Shown here one piece after another: positions 43,290-51,758 of a stretch of DNA of 64,000 nt (positions are counted from its first letter, which is position 1; each line of letters starts with the position of its first letter). The notes beneath the pieces were generated by a model. The model saw only the letters and a list, made by a program, of their open reading frames with translations, was not told the origin of the DNA and did not search any database. The position numbers and the translations under genes were made by a program. The stretch lies in contig NZ_JAQSDY010000022.1 in assembly GCF_029946145.1 (NCBI RefSeq), forward strand, positions 1-64,000, written 5' to 3'. Source of the DNA: Brevundimonas sp. Lineage in GTDB: Bacteria; Pseudomonadota; Alphaproteobacteria; Caulobacterales; Caulobacteraceae.

Positions 43290-43712
43290 ATGACCCGCTC
43301 CATTCCATCCGCCGCCCTGCTGGGCGCCGCTCTCGCCGCCATCGCTGTTATGGCTGTTCCGGCAGTGGGCGCCGCACAGTCCGCGCGGCTGAGCGTCGAG
43401 ATTGATCAGGCCGCGCGGGTGCAACTGCGCGGCCCTGCCGGTTCGGTGATCGTGGGCAATCCCCTGATCGCCGATGTGACGGTGGTGGATTCCAACACCC
43501 TGTACATCACCGGCAAGGGTTATGGCGTGACCGAGATCGTGGCTGTCGACAGCATCGGGCGCACCGTCTTCCAGAGCGAAGTCGTCGTCACGGCCGGCTC
43601 GGGCGCGGGCCGGGTTCGCGTCTGGCGTGGCGGCCTGGCCACGGAAATGGCGTGCGCGGCCTCCTGCTCCCCGTCGCTGCGCGGGACCAGCGGCGGCGCG
43701 CCCACACCGTAA
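43290..43712 (+). CDS. pilus assembly N-terminal-domain protein
   Basis: This 140-residue exported protein has a signal peptide (ends near VGAAQ) and a single domain like the N terminus of CpaC (QAARVQLRGPAGSVIVGNPLIADVTVVD). The secretin channel part is absent. The C terminus is Cys/Ser-rich (CAASCSPS). Its place at the head of the minor-pilin genes suggests that it works with the secretin. Confidence 0.85.
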   Translation: MTRSIPSAALLGAALAAIAVMAVPAVGAAQSARLSVEIDQAARVQLRGPAGSVIVGNPLIADVTVVDSNTLYITGKGYGVTEIVAVDSIGRTVFQSEVVVTAGSGAGRVRVWRGGLATEMACAASCSPSLRGTSGGAPTP

Positions 43713-43727
43713 GGAACGGCCTTGCAG

Positions 43728-44276
43728 ATGCGCTTGCGAAAGTCCCGGCCCCCGGCGCTCCGTCGCGGCTTTTTCGCCCGTCTTCTGGCGGAGCGGGACG
43801 GGTCGGCGGCTGTCGAGTTCGGCATGGTCGCCCTGCCGTTCTTCATGATGATGTTCGCCATCCTGGAGCTGGGCCTCGTGTTCGTGACGGACTCCGTCCT
43901 GGAGAACGCCGCCATCGAGACCGGCCGTCTGATCCGCACAGGCCAGGCCAGCGCCCAGAACATGACCGCGGCGCAGTTCAAGACCTCCCTGTGCAGCCGG
44001 ATGAGCATCTTCGCGTCTGACTGCGACGCCCGGGCGTCGGTCGATGTGCGGGTCATCCCCCAGTTCGCCGTGACGCCACCCGATCCGATGGCTGGCGGAA
44101 CGTTCGACACCGGGTCCCTGACCTATGCCAACGGCAACCCGGGCGATCTCATCCTGGTGCGAGTCTGGTATCGGCAACCGCTGCTGACGACCTTCCTGGG
44201 TCAGGGGCTGTCGCGCCTGAGCGACGGCGCCGCGATGCTGACCGCGACCACAGCGTTCCGGAATGAGCCGGCATGA
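43728..44276 (+). CDS. TadE-like minor pilin
   Basis: The protein has 182 residues. A basic N terminus is followed by a prepilin-like membrane helix (AAVEFGMVALPFFMMMFAILELGLVF) containing the TadE glutamate, and then a periplasmic domain. I took the ATG at 43728 with AAGGAA upstream; a TTG at 43722 is possible. Minor pseudopilins of this type are needed for Flp pilus biogenesis. Confidence 0.88.
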   Translation: MRLRKSRPPALRRGFFARLLAERDGSAAVEFGMVALPFFMMMFAILELGLVFVTDSVLENAAIETGRLIRTGQASAQNMTAAQFKTSLCSRMSIFASDCDARASVDVRVIPQFAVTPPDPMAGGTFDTGSLTYANGNPGDLILVRVWYRQPLLTTFLGQGLSRLSDGAAMLTATTAFRNEPA

Positions 44277-44809
44277 GACGCAAGGGGATCATCTCCCGCC
44301 TGACGGGCGACGAGCGGGGCGTGTCGGCGGTCGAGTTCGCCCTGATCGCTCCGGTTATGATCGCCTTCTATTTCGGCATGGCCGAGTTCTGCCAGGGTTA
44401 TATGGCGCAAAAGCGCATGGGCCATGTCTCGGCCATGGTGGCCGATCTGGTGGCCCAGGAAGAGACCGTGGCGACGGCCAACCTGGACGACATCTTCCAG
44501 ATCGGCGGGCTGATCATGAAGCCATTTTCCACAACGCCGCTACAACAGCGCGTCAGCAGCGTGACGCAGACGGCGGGCGTGGTCAAAGTCACCTGGAGCC
44601 GCGGCCAGGGCGTGGCCGGGCGGGCGGTCGATGAAGTCATCGTTCTGCCGGCGGGACTGATCTCCGACGGGGAAAGCATCATCGTGTCGGAAGCCACCTA
44701 TGACTACGACTCGCCCGTGGACTATCTGATGCCCGCGGTGACGCGGTTCTCCCACATCTATTATCTGCGGCCGCGCACCGTCGACAACGTGGTCTGCTCG
44801 GACTGCTAG
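44273..44809 (+). CDS. TadE/TadF-like minor pilin
   Basis: This 178-residue protein overlaps the previous gene as ATGA. It has the same plan: a short basic start, the membrane helix VSAVEFALIAPVMIAFYFGMAEF, and a periplasmic domain ending VVCSDC. It is the second pseudopilin of the locus. Its TAG stop overlaps the pabB stop through CTAG. Confidence 0.88.
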   Translation: MRRKGIISRLTGDERGVSAVEFALIAPVMIAFYFGMAEFCQGYMAQKRMGHVSAMVADLVAQEETVATANLDDIFQIGGLIMKPFSTTPLQQRVSSVTQTAGVVKVTWSRGQGVAGRAVDEVIVLPAGLISDGESIIVSEATYDYDSPVDYLMPAVTRFSHIYYLRPRTVDNVVCSDC

Positions 44810-46104
44810 ACACCCGTCAGGGCCTCGCGAAGGGCCCGGATCTTGGCGTCGGTCTCGGCCAGTTCGGCCCGGGGTTCGCTGTCAGCGACGATGCCCGCGC
44901 CGGCAAGGGCCCGGAAACTCCAGCCGGCGCCGGATCCTCTGAAGGAGGCTGTGCGGATCAGAACCGAAGCCGTCATCCGGCCGTCGTCCTCGATGTGGAA
45001 CAGGCTGCCGCACCACGGACCTCGCGGCGGCTCATGGCCGGCGATGACCTTCATGGCCTGGTGCTTGGGCGCGCCGGTGATCGAGCCGGGCGGGAAGGCC
45101 GTCGCCAGCAGGTCGGCGGGCCCGACGCCGTCCCGGGCGCGCGCCGACACCGTTGAGACCAGGTGGTGGACGGTCGGATGGCTTTCGACCTCGAACAGCC
45201 TTTCCACCGCGACGGAGCCCGGTTCGGCTACTCGCGCCAGATCATTGCGCATCAGATCGACGATCATCAGGTTTTCGGCCCGATCCTTGGCGCTGGCCTC
45301 GAGTTCAGCGGCGAGAGCGGCGTCGCGCATGGGATCGGCGTCGCGGGGGCGGGTGCCCTTGATCGGCCGGGTCTCGATCCGGCGGTTTTCCGGGTCGAAG
45401 GTCAGGAACAGTTCGGGCGAGTTGGAAACGATCGCCAGGTCGCCCAGCCGCCAGAAGGCGCCGTAGGCCGCAGCCCGGTCGGACAGGCGCAGAACCACAT
45501 CGAACGGATCGGCCTCCGGCGCCAGCGCGCCTGACCAGGCCCGCGCGATATTGGCCTGAAAAAGCTCCCCGGCGGCGATGCGGTCAACCACATCAGCCAC
45601 GGCGTCGACATAGGCCCCGGGCGGGGCATCGGCTTCGAATGAGGCGGCCGGGGCGGCGGGCCGCGCCGGATCGCGGGCGGCGGCCAGCCAGACCTCGGCC
45701 CGTTCGGCGGCGGCCCGGGCCGAGGCGGGATCGTCGCCCCGCCCGATCACCGTGATCGAGCGGTCGCGATGATCGAAGGCCAGCATGGCCGGATAACGGG
45801 CCAGCATCAGGTCGGGCCAGACCTCCGGGCGGGGACCGGTCGCGGCGCGGGCGCCCGCATCATAGGTGATCAGCCCGACAACGCCGGCCTCGAAGGGTGG
45901 CGCGCCCAGCGGGCCGAGTCCGCCGTCCGCCGGCAGGGCGCCGATATGGACCTGATCCGGTTCGGCGGCCACGAACGACCAGCGCCCCAGCACGCCCCCG
46001 TCCGAGAGCAGGGCCAGCGGGCCGTCCAGATGTCTCAGGCCGTTGGCGACCGCGAGCGGATCACGCCACGGCCTTGTGCGCGTTTCGAGGACCCGGGGGT
46101 TCAC
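44806..46104 (-). CDS. pabB: aminodeoxychorismate synthase component I
   Basis: PabB turns chorismate and ammonia into aminodeoxychorismate for folate synthesis. The 432-residue chorismate-binding enzyme shows ETRPIKGTRPR near 245-252, ENLMIVDLMRNDL and FPPGSITGAPKHQAM. No lyase (PabC) domain is fused at the C terminus. It could also be read as an anthranilate synthase relative, but the length and PIKGT motif favour PabB. Confidence 0.88.
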   Translation of the reverse strand: MNPRVLETRTRPWRDPLAVANGLRHLDGPLALLSDGGVLGRWSFVAAEPDQVHIGALPADGGLGPLGAPPFEAGVVGLITYDAGARAATGPRPEVWPDLMLARYPAMLAFDHRDRSITVIGRGDDPASARAAAERAEVWLAAARDPARPAAPAASFEADAPPGAYVDAVADVVDRIAAGELFQANIARAWSGALAPEADPFDVVLRLSDRAAAYGAFWRLGDLAIVSNSPELFLTFDPENRRIETRPIKGTRPRDADPMRDAALAAELEASAKDRAENLMIVDLMRNDLARVAEPGSVAVERLFEVESHPTVHHLVSTVSARARDGVGPADLLATAFPPGSITGAPKHQAMKVIAGHEPPRGPWCGSLFHIEDDGRMTASVLIRTASFRGSGAGWSFRALAGAGIVADSEPRAELAETDAKIRALREALTGV

Positions 46105-46880
46105 GCCGCCAGCCGCTCGCGGATGCGGTCGCGCAGCCGGGCGTCGACGCCCAGCGCCTGTTCGAGATAGGCATCGACCGAGCCGTGTCGGGCGGCGATC
46201 CCGGCCAGGGCGGTTTCCAGATAGACCGGCTCGACGCCGAGGAAGGCCACGATGGCGTCGTGCGAGGCGGGGCGGCCGGTCATGGCCTCCAGCTGGCGGG
46301 CGATCCCCGGCGCGCGCCGTTCCAGATCCACGGCGGTGTTGGTCAGCAGATAGTCGGCGATCATGTCATCCGGGTGGACCCCGAGCAGATGGTGGGTCAG
46401 GGCGGCCAGCAGGCCGGTCCGATCCTTGCCGGCGGCGCAGTGGATCAGGACCGGCCCGTCGGTCTCGGCCAGGGCACGGAAATAGCGGGAGAACAGGTCG
46501 AGATGCGATGCCTCGAACGGCAGCCGGCTGTAGGTGTCGGTCATGAAGCGCCGCCCGGAGTCGGGCGTCAGGTCGGCGGTTCTCAGGAAGGTGATGTGCG
46601 GAGCCTCGCCGCCGTCGTCATGGTCGCTTTCGATCACCGCCCCGGTGAAGCCGGGAGGCCGTTTCGACGGCTGATCCCGCCGTTCCGAAGGCCGCCGCAG
46701 GTCGACGATGGCGGCGATCCCCAGCGCGTCCAGACGGTCCAGATCGGCGGCGCTCACCCGCGCCTGATGCGCCGAGCGGAACAGCCGTCCCGGCGCGATG
46801 TGGCGGCCGGCGCCGGCGGCGTAGTCGCCGTAGTCCCGGAAATTGTCGAGTGCGTCAAAGCGGTGGATGCGGCCGGTCAT
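46101..46880 (-). CDS. tyrosine-protein phosphatase family protein
   Basis: The 259-residue protein carries the P-loop HCAAGKDRTG near 146-155 and the N-terminal FRDYGDYA and GRLFRSAH motifs of the tyrosine phosphatase/phytase-like family, some of which act on phosphoinositides. It overlaps pabB by four bases, so they are co-translated, but a functional link is not obvious. Confidence 0.87.
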   Translation of the reverse strand: MTGRIHRFDALDNFRDYGDYAAGAGRHIAPGRLFRSAHQARVSAADLDRLDALGIAAIVDLRRPSERRDQPSKRPPGFTGAVIESDHDDGGEAPHITFLRTADLTPDSGRRFMTDTYSRLPFEASHLDLFSRYFRALAETDGPVLIHCAAGKDRTGLLAALTHHLLGVHPDDMIADYLLTNTAVDLERRAPGIARQLEAMTGRPASHDAIVAFLGVEPVYLETALAGIAARHGSVDAYLEQALGVDARLRDRIRERLAA

Positions 46881-46908
46881 GGCCGCCTTCTAGCCGAGGC
46901 GCGGCGGT

Positions 46909-47214
46909 CTAACCACTCTTGCCGACCAGGCCTTGCATGGCGTCGAGATAGGCGACGAAGGCCTTGCGCCCGGCCGGGGTCATCGAAGCCTCGGTCAGGG
47001 GCTTGCGGGCCTCGAACCGCTTGGTCACAGCGACGAAGCCGGCGTCCTCGAGCTTGCGCAGATGGACCGACAGATTGCCGTCGGTGGTCTGCAGCCGGGC
47101 CTTCAGTTCATTGAAGTTGGCCCGGTCGACCCCGGACAGGAAGGCCATGATGCCCAGCCGGATGCGGCCGTGGATGACCTCGTCGATCCGCGCGATGTCG
47201 AAATCATCGGCCAC
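46909..47214 (-). CDS. winged-helix transcriptional regulator (HTH_34 type)
   Basis: The protein has 101 residues starting at a GTG three bases beyond the stop of the upstream membrane gene. It is a single MarR/ArsR-like winged helix (IRLGIMAFLSGVDRANFNELKARLQTTDGNLSVHLRKLEDAGFV; shown here in part only). No ligand domain is present. It is the last gene of a three-gene operon with two paralogous membrane proteins, and an ACTTT-N7-AAAGT site precedes the operon. Confidence 0.88.
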   Translation of the reverse strand: MADDFDIARIDEVIHGRIRLGIMAFLSGVDRANFNELKARLQTTDGNLSVHLRKLEDAGFVAVTKRFEARKPLTEASMTPAGRKAFVAYLDAMQGLVGKSG

Positions 47215-47216
47215 GG

Positions 47217-47840
47217 TCAGGCCACTTCCGCCGGTTCCTGGCGCATGAGCACGAAGCCGGGCACGAGCGCGGTCGCCACCATGAGCACGGCGAAGACGAG
47301 GTAGATGGTCGTGCTGCCGATCAGGGCCCCGGACACGATCGCTCCCGCATAGGCCAACAGGCCGACAAGCGTCATCCAGCGCTGCCCCGTCGCCGCCGCA
47401 GACACCATCCATGCCGAGCCATAGGCGGTCGCGACGATGCTGGGCATCGCCCACATCATGGTCCAGTCGCCCGACCGGAATCCGATCGCCATCAGGCTGA
47501 GCCACATGACGAAAATGCCGAAGCCGATAGCGGACCAGGCGGCGCCGACGGCCTTGTTGCCGTGCGAGCCAAACCCGGGTTTGCGGCTGGCGCGCCGGAT
47601 CAGGATGAACAGGGCGAGGGCGAAGACGGCGCCGGCCGCGAGCCAGAGCCACAGCTGGGCCATCGGATCGACCGCCAGCGCGCCGGTCTGGATCGCCCAC
47701 TGGATGACGTTGGCCGCGCCGAAGATGACGCCCGCCGCGATCATGATGGGGCCGTTCAGCAGCGGGGCCTGGGCCCCGTCCTCGGCGAGCCGGCGCATCC
47801 AGGCGATGTCGGCGGCGGGGTCTTCGGTCTTTTCGATCAT
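47217..47840 (-). CDS. six-TM protein of unknown function, paralog A
   Basis: About 207 residues with six predicted membrane segments. The first contains GAANVIQWAIQTGAL, which matches GAANLIQWGVMTGAL in the neighbour at 47854. I do not recognise a transporter or enzyme motif. I took the ATG at 47840; the frame extends ten codons upstream. The gene is sandwiched between its paralog and a winged-helix regulator. Confidence 0.75.
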   Translation of the reverse strand: MIEKTEDPAADIAWMRRLAEDGAQAPLLNGPIMIAAGVIFGAANVIQWAIQTGALAVDPMAQLWLWLAAGAVFALALFILIRRASRKPGFGSHGNKAVGAAWSAIGFGIFVMWLSLMAIGFRSGDWTMMWAMPSIVATAYGSAWMVSAAATGQRWMTLVGLLAYAGAIVSGALIGSTTIYLVFAVLMVATALVPGFVLMRQEPAEVA

Positions 47841-47853
47841 CGGTCTTTCGTCC

Positions 47854-48423
47854 TTACAGGCGACGGCCAAGGGCCAGCCAGAGCCCGGGAATCAGGGCCA
47901 CGAGGGCAAGCGCGCAAACATGGATCAGATAGGGGTCCGGCGTCCCGAAGCGCAGGGCGATCCCCGCGACGCCGGCGAAGGCGATGGCGGCGAGCACGGC
48001 CATATTGGCGGTTCCGGTACGGATCGCGGCGATGGCCCAGGCGAGGCCGTACAGCGTCAGGCCGACGGCCGAGGTCCAGCGCATCAGCTCCCAGTCGCCC
48101 GCGGCGGCCGACAGGCCGGCCAGGGCCAGGGCCGCGCCGATGTGGATCAGGATGGCGAGGCGCGACCAGCCGGCGACGCGGCGGCCCGCCTCGCCGCCCG
48201 CGCGGCGCAGGCGGAACACGCCCGCCAGGAAGACGCCGACGGCGACCGGCCAGCTGAGGCCGAGCACGGCCGGATGCCAGCCGAGGGCACCGGTCATGAC
48301 GCCCCACTGGATCAGGTTGGCGGCGCCGAAGGCGGCGCCGGCCAGAACGAGGACGCGGCCCGCGCAGACCGGAACGGTGGCCGCGGTGCGATCGGCGGCG
48401 AGATCGAAGGCGACGGCGGACAT
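47854..48423 (-). CDS. six-TM protein of unknown function, paralog B
   Basis: The 189-residue protein has six predicted membrane segments and shares GAAN-IQW and the segment order with paralog A, so the pair arose by tandem duplication. It is the first gene of the operon; an inverted repeat lies 39 bases upstream of its ATG. Function is unknown. Confidence 0.75.
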   Translation of the reverse strand: MSAVAFDLAADRTAATVPVCAGRVLVLAGAAFGAANLIQWGVMTGALGWHPAVLGLSWPVAVGVFLAGVFRLRRAGGEAGRRVAGWSRLAILIHIGAALALAGLSAAAGDWELMRWTSAVGLTLYGLAWAIAAIRTGTANMAVLAAIAFAGVAGIALRFGTPDPYLIHVCALALVALIPGLWLALGRRL

Positions 48424-48461
48424 GCGTGAAATCTCCCTGTTCGCCCGATTCTCCCACGGTT

Positions 48462-48478
48462 ACTTTGAAATGTAAAGT
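48462..48478. promoter_or_regulatory. inverted-repeat operator ACTTT-N7-AAAGT
   Basis: ACTTT at 48462-48466 and AAAGT at 48474-48478 are exact inverted repeats with seven bases between, 39 bases upstream of the first gene of the membrane-protein operon. It is the likely target of the winged-helix regulator encoded at 46909. Confidence 0.6.
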
Positions 48479-48848
48479 GCTTCATTGTGGGCGGGCGATG
48501 TCATTGTGGGAGGCGTGGGCGGAGCGTCCGGGCCTTCGCCCGGATGAGAAGATTTGAATACCGTTTCGGCGAAAGACGAACGCTCCGCGCGGTCGGTTTT
48601 CGACGGGCACGGACGAAAACCCCCTCTTTGCAGGGTGGTCCGTTAAGCTCGCCACGGGCGGGGACGGCGACGACCGTCTCCCGGACCAGCGCGGGTTCTG
48701 ACTACCCCGCGCCCTGAGCCGCCGGCTTTCCACCGGTTCGGCTTCCGCTGCCGGGAAAAGGGTCCCGGTGCGGCCCGCTCCTTCCGCTCCCGCCGCCGCT
48801 TCGGTTCGCCGGCCGAGCGAGCCTCCCTGCGACGGGACGGGGAGCAGT

Positions 48849-48885
48849 GTCGCACGGGCCGTTCCTGCGGCTACGAAATGACGCT
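48849..48885 (-). repeat. dispersed 37-base repeat, copy B
   Basis: Reverse-complement partner of 29146-29182. Sequence on its right also loosely resembles the flank of copy A, so the copies belong to a longer decayed element. Confidence 0.75.
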
Positions 48886-48969
48886 GGTCTTTCGGGGAAG
48901 CGCAGCGAGATCAAGACGTTGGCGTATGCAACTTGTATGGCTGGCGACGGATTGCTCGCACAAATCCTG

Positions 48970-49127
48970 ATCCTTCTCCCGTTGGGAGAAGGTGGCGCGC
49001 AGCGCCGGGCGAGGGTCGACTGGCGGACGCGGCGAAGCCGCCCCGGGGCAGACGACCCTCACCCTTTCGCGCAAGGACGACGGCTAACGCCGCCGTGCGC
49101 TCAAGCCCTCTCCCAACGGGAGAGGGG
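48970..49127. repeat. palindromic intergenic repeat
   Basis: CTCCCGTTGGGAG near 48977 and CTCCCAACGGGAG near 49110 mark the ends. An inner pair GAGGGTCG (49011) and CGACCCTC (about 49053) is also complementary. The whole can fold into a nested cruciform-like hairpin just downstream of the Rieske gene stop. It resembles the element at 9943-10088 in design. Confidence 0.75.
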
Positions 49128-49136
49128 CGCTGTCCC

Positions 49137-49517
49137 TCAAACCGTCCGGATCACCCCGTCGCGCGCCTCGACCGGCCATGGCGTCAGGCGGGCGCCCGCG
49201 CAGGGTCCGCCCACGCAGGCGCCGGACAGGGGCTCGAACACGGCGCCGTGCCAGCCGCACAGGATCAGGGATCCGTCCGGGATCAGGTAGCGGTCCAGTT
49301 CGATCGCCAGGGGAAAGCCCTGATGCGGGCACCGGTCGACATAGCCGGCCACCTGTCCGGCCCTGCGGACGACGAAACCGTGGAAGAAGGCCTCGCCGAT
49401 CTGCAGAACGAAGCCGCGCGACCCCGGGTCGGCGATGTCCGTCTCGGCGCACAGGGTCACGTTCGGCGGCGTGGTCCAGACGCGGGGACGCCCGGCGTCG
49501 GCGGGGACTTCACTCAA
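49137..49517 (-). CDS. Rieske [2Fe-2S] family protein
   Basis: This small 126-residue Rieske protein has cluster ligands CPHQGFPL and CGWHGAVF, spaced as usual. No membrane segment or oxygenase domain is fused, so it is probably a soluble ferredoxin. Its TTG start overlaps the gpsA stop as TTGA, which argues for translational coupling. The electron partners are unknown. Confidence 0.87.
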   Translation of the reverse strand: MSEVPADAGRPRVWTTPPNVTLCAETDIADPGSRGFVLQIGEAFFHGFVVRRAGQVAGYVDRCPHQGFPLAIELDRYLIPDGSLILCGWHGAVFEPLSGACVGGPCAGARLTPWPVEARDGVIRTV

Positions 49518-50512
49518 TGCCGCTCGACCTTGAGCGGACGCGACAGCAAACTGTCGATCACGGCCCCGACCGTCGTCTCGCCGTTCAGCAGGGCGGCGAC
49601 GGCGACGGAGATGGGCATGTCGACGCCCATCTTCGTCGCCAGTTCCCGCACGGCCGGCGCGCTTTCGTAGCCTTCGGCCACCGAGCGTTTCCCGGCCAGA
49701 GCCTGTTCAACGGTCTGGCCCTGACCCAGGGCGAGGCCGAGGCTCATGTTGCGGGACTGGGGGCTGGAACAGGTCAGGACCAGATCGCCGAGGCCGCACA
49801 GGCCGGCGACGGTCTCGGCCCGCCCCCCCAGGGCGACCCCCATCCGCGTCATTTCGGCGAAGCCGCGCGTGATCAGGGCGGCGTGGGCGCTGCGGCCCAG
49901 GCCGCGGCCCTCGGACATGCCGCAGGCGATGGCCAGGACATTCTTGATCGCGCCGCCGACCTCGGCCCCGACCAGATCGGACGCCAGGTAGGGACGGAAT
50001 CCGGGGGCCGACAGCGTCCACATCAACTCCTCGCCCAAGGCCTCGTCAGCGCAGGCCAGGGTGACGGCGCTGGGCAGGCCTCGCGCGACTTCCGCCGCGA
50101 AACTGGGGCCGGACAGGACGGCGGCCGGCGCGGCGGGCAGGGTCTCGGCCAGCACCTCGGTCATCAGCTTCAAGGAGCCGCGTTCGATGCCCTTGGAGCA
50201 CAGGATCACCGGGACGCCCGCGCGGTGATGGGCGGCGAAGGCCGTCAGGGTGGAGCGCATATGCTGGGCCGGCGGTACGGCCAGAATGACGTCGCAGGCG
50301 CCGAGGTCCGCCAGGTCGGCCGTGACGGAGACGTGCTCGTCCAGGGTGATGCCGGGCAGGAAGGCCTCGTTCACCCGCCTTGCGCGGATGCTTTCGACCA
50401 CCTCGGGCTCGCGCGCCTGAAGCAGGACCTCGAGTCCGGCCCAGCCCGCGACCTGGGCCAGGGCGGTGCCCCAGGCGCCGGCGCCGATCACTCCCGCGGT
50501 CTTGAACTGCAT
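49514..50512 (-). CDS. gpsA: glycerol-3-phosphate dehydrogenase [NAD(P)+]
   Basis: The enzyme reduces dihydroxyacetone phosphate to sn-glycerol-3-phosphate for phospholipid synthesis. The 332 residues show [10 protein letters not shown], the [10 protein letters not shown] motif, [11 protein letters not shown] and the catalytic-region [10 protein letters not shown]. It lies nine bases after tsaD, a pairing common in alphaproteobacteria. Confidence 0.96.
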   Translation of the reverse strand: MQFKTAGVIGAGAWGTALAQVAGWAGLEVLLQAREPEVVESIRARRVNEAFLPGITLDEHVSVTADLADLGACDVILAVPPAQHMRSTLTAFAAHHRAGVPVILCSKGIERGSLKLMTEVLAETLPAAPAAVLSGPSFAAEVARGLPSAVTLACADEALGEELMWTLSAPGFRPYLASDLVGAEVGGAIKNVLAIACGMSEGRGLGRSAHAALITRGFAEMTRMGVALGGRAETVAGLCGLGDLVLTCSSPQSRNMSLGLALGQGQTVEQALAGKRSVAEGYESAPAVRELATKMGVDMPISVAVAALLNGETTVGAVIDSLLSRPLKVERH

Positions 50513-50521
50513 ATGTCTTCC

Positions 50522-51652
50522 CTAGGCCTTGGCGCCCTTGCGGCCCGGCGGATGGACCGGGTCGGCGAGCGCGCTCTGTTCGTCCAGCGGCCAGCGCGGC
50601 CGGGCGGCGGTATCGATGTCGGAGGTCAGCCCCTTCTGCAAGCGTTCGGCGCCGGCGAGGGCGATCATCGCGGCGTTGTCGGTGCACCAGGCAATGGGCG
50701 GGGCGAGGAAGGCGAAACCGTTGGCGGCGGCCGTCGCTTCCAGTGTGGCGCGGACGGTGCGGTTGGCGGCGACGCCGCCGGCGACGACGAACAGTCTTTT
50801 TCGCCCTACCGCCTCGCCCGCGGGGCCCGGTTGCGTGAGGGCGCCGTCGTGGCGTTCGGCCCAGGCCTTGAGCGCGCGGTCGGAGCGTTCGCTGAGCTGG
50901 CGGGCTATGGCGCTCTGGACCGCATCGGCGAGGTCCGCGCGGTCCTGATCCGTCTCGCAGGCCTGGGCCAGGCGCGAGGCGGCGGTCTTGAGGCCCGAGA
51001 AGGAGAAGTCGCAATCCTTGCGGCCCAGCAAGGCGCGCGGCAGATCGAAGCGGGCGCCGTCGCCGGTCGCGGCCAGCTTTTCAAGCGCGGGCCCGCCCGG
51101 ATAGCCGAGGCCCAGGGCCTTGGCGATCTTGTCGAAGGCCTCGCCGGCGGCGTCGTCGATGGTGGTGCCCAGCCGGGTCATGTCGCCGACGCCGCGCACC
51201 TCCAGAAGCTGGCAGTGGCCGCCCGAGACCAGCAGCAGCAGAAAGGGGTAGTCGACCCTGGCGCCCAGCCGGGCCGAGACGGCGTGACCCTCCAGATGGT
51301 TGACGGCGATCAGCGGCAGGTCGCGGGCGAGGGCGACGGCCTTGCCGAAGCTCAGGCCCACCATGACGCCGCCGACCAGCCCGGGTCCGGCCGTCGCCGC
51401 CACGCCGTCCAGCGCGCCATAGTCGAGGCCGGCCTCCTGCATCGCCCGGCGGACGACGCCGTCGATCATCTCCACGTGACTGCGGGCGGCGATCTCGGGG
51501 ACCACTCCGCCATAGGCCGCGTGATCGTCGATCTGGCTGTGCACGACGGACGACAGCACGGTCGCTTCGCCATCGGGCGACAGGCGCACGACCGAGGCGG
51601 CGGTCTCGTCGCAGCTGGTCTCGATGCCGAGGACCGTCAGGGCGCCGCCCAC
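50522..51652 (-). CDS. tsaD: tRNA N6-adenosine threonylcarbamoyltransferase TsaD
   Basis: TsaD transfers threonylcarbamoyl to A37 of ANN-decoding tRNAs. The frame contains LGIETSCDETA, the metal-binding HLEGHAVSARL, LLVSGGHCQLLE and ending motifs near CTDNAAMIA. I chose the GTG at 51652 (376 residues), which fits family length and lies downstream of a TATAGC -10-like element near 51695; an ATG at 51715 would add 21 residues. It is divergent from hemC. Confidence 0.93.
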   Translation of the reverse strand: MGGALTVLGIETSCDETAASVVRLSPDGEATVLSSVVHSQIDDHAAYGGVVPEIAARSHVEMIDGVVRRAMQEAGLDYGALDGVAATAGPGLVGGVMVGLSFGKAVALARDLPLIAVNHLEGHAVSARLGARVDYPFLLLLVSGGHCQLLEVRGVGDMTRLGTTIDDAAGEAFDKIAKALGLGYPGGPALEKLAATGDGARFDLPRALLGRKDCDFSFSGLKTAASRLAQACETDQDRADLADAVQSAIARQLSERSDRALKAWAERHDGALTQPGPAGEAVGRKRLFVVAGGVAANRTVRATLEATAAANGFAFLAPPIAWCTDNAAMIALAGAERLQKGLTSDIDTAARPRWPLDEQSALADPVHPPGRKGAKA

Positions 51653-51758
51653 GGCGAAGGACGGGGCGTCGGTTGCCCGGCTCCCTTCGCTGCTATAGTC
51701 GGCGGGCCTGTCCATCGGGTCGAGGTAGCGACCCCGTTCATCCGGCGCAACGACTCTC

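Larger units (their letters stand above)
48424..49136. other. 713-base spacer, repeats and no gene seen
   Basis: No convincing coding frame exists here. The left end holds the operator at 48462-48478 and a short direct repeat TCATTGTGGG at 48481 and 48509. The centre is very GC-rich and may be structured. A dispersed repeat (48849-48885) and a large palindromic repeat (48970-49127) fill the right half. Confidence 0.55.

Noticed and set aside
48717..48738. Minus-strand string resembling the CCGGTG core of a cobalamin riboswitch
   Set aside because: Other conserved boxes are missing and the downstream genes have no cobalamin link; likely chance in GC-rich DNA.
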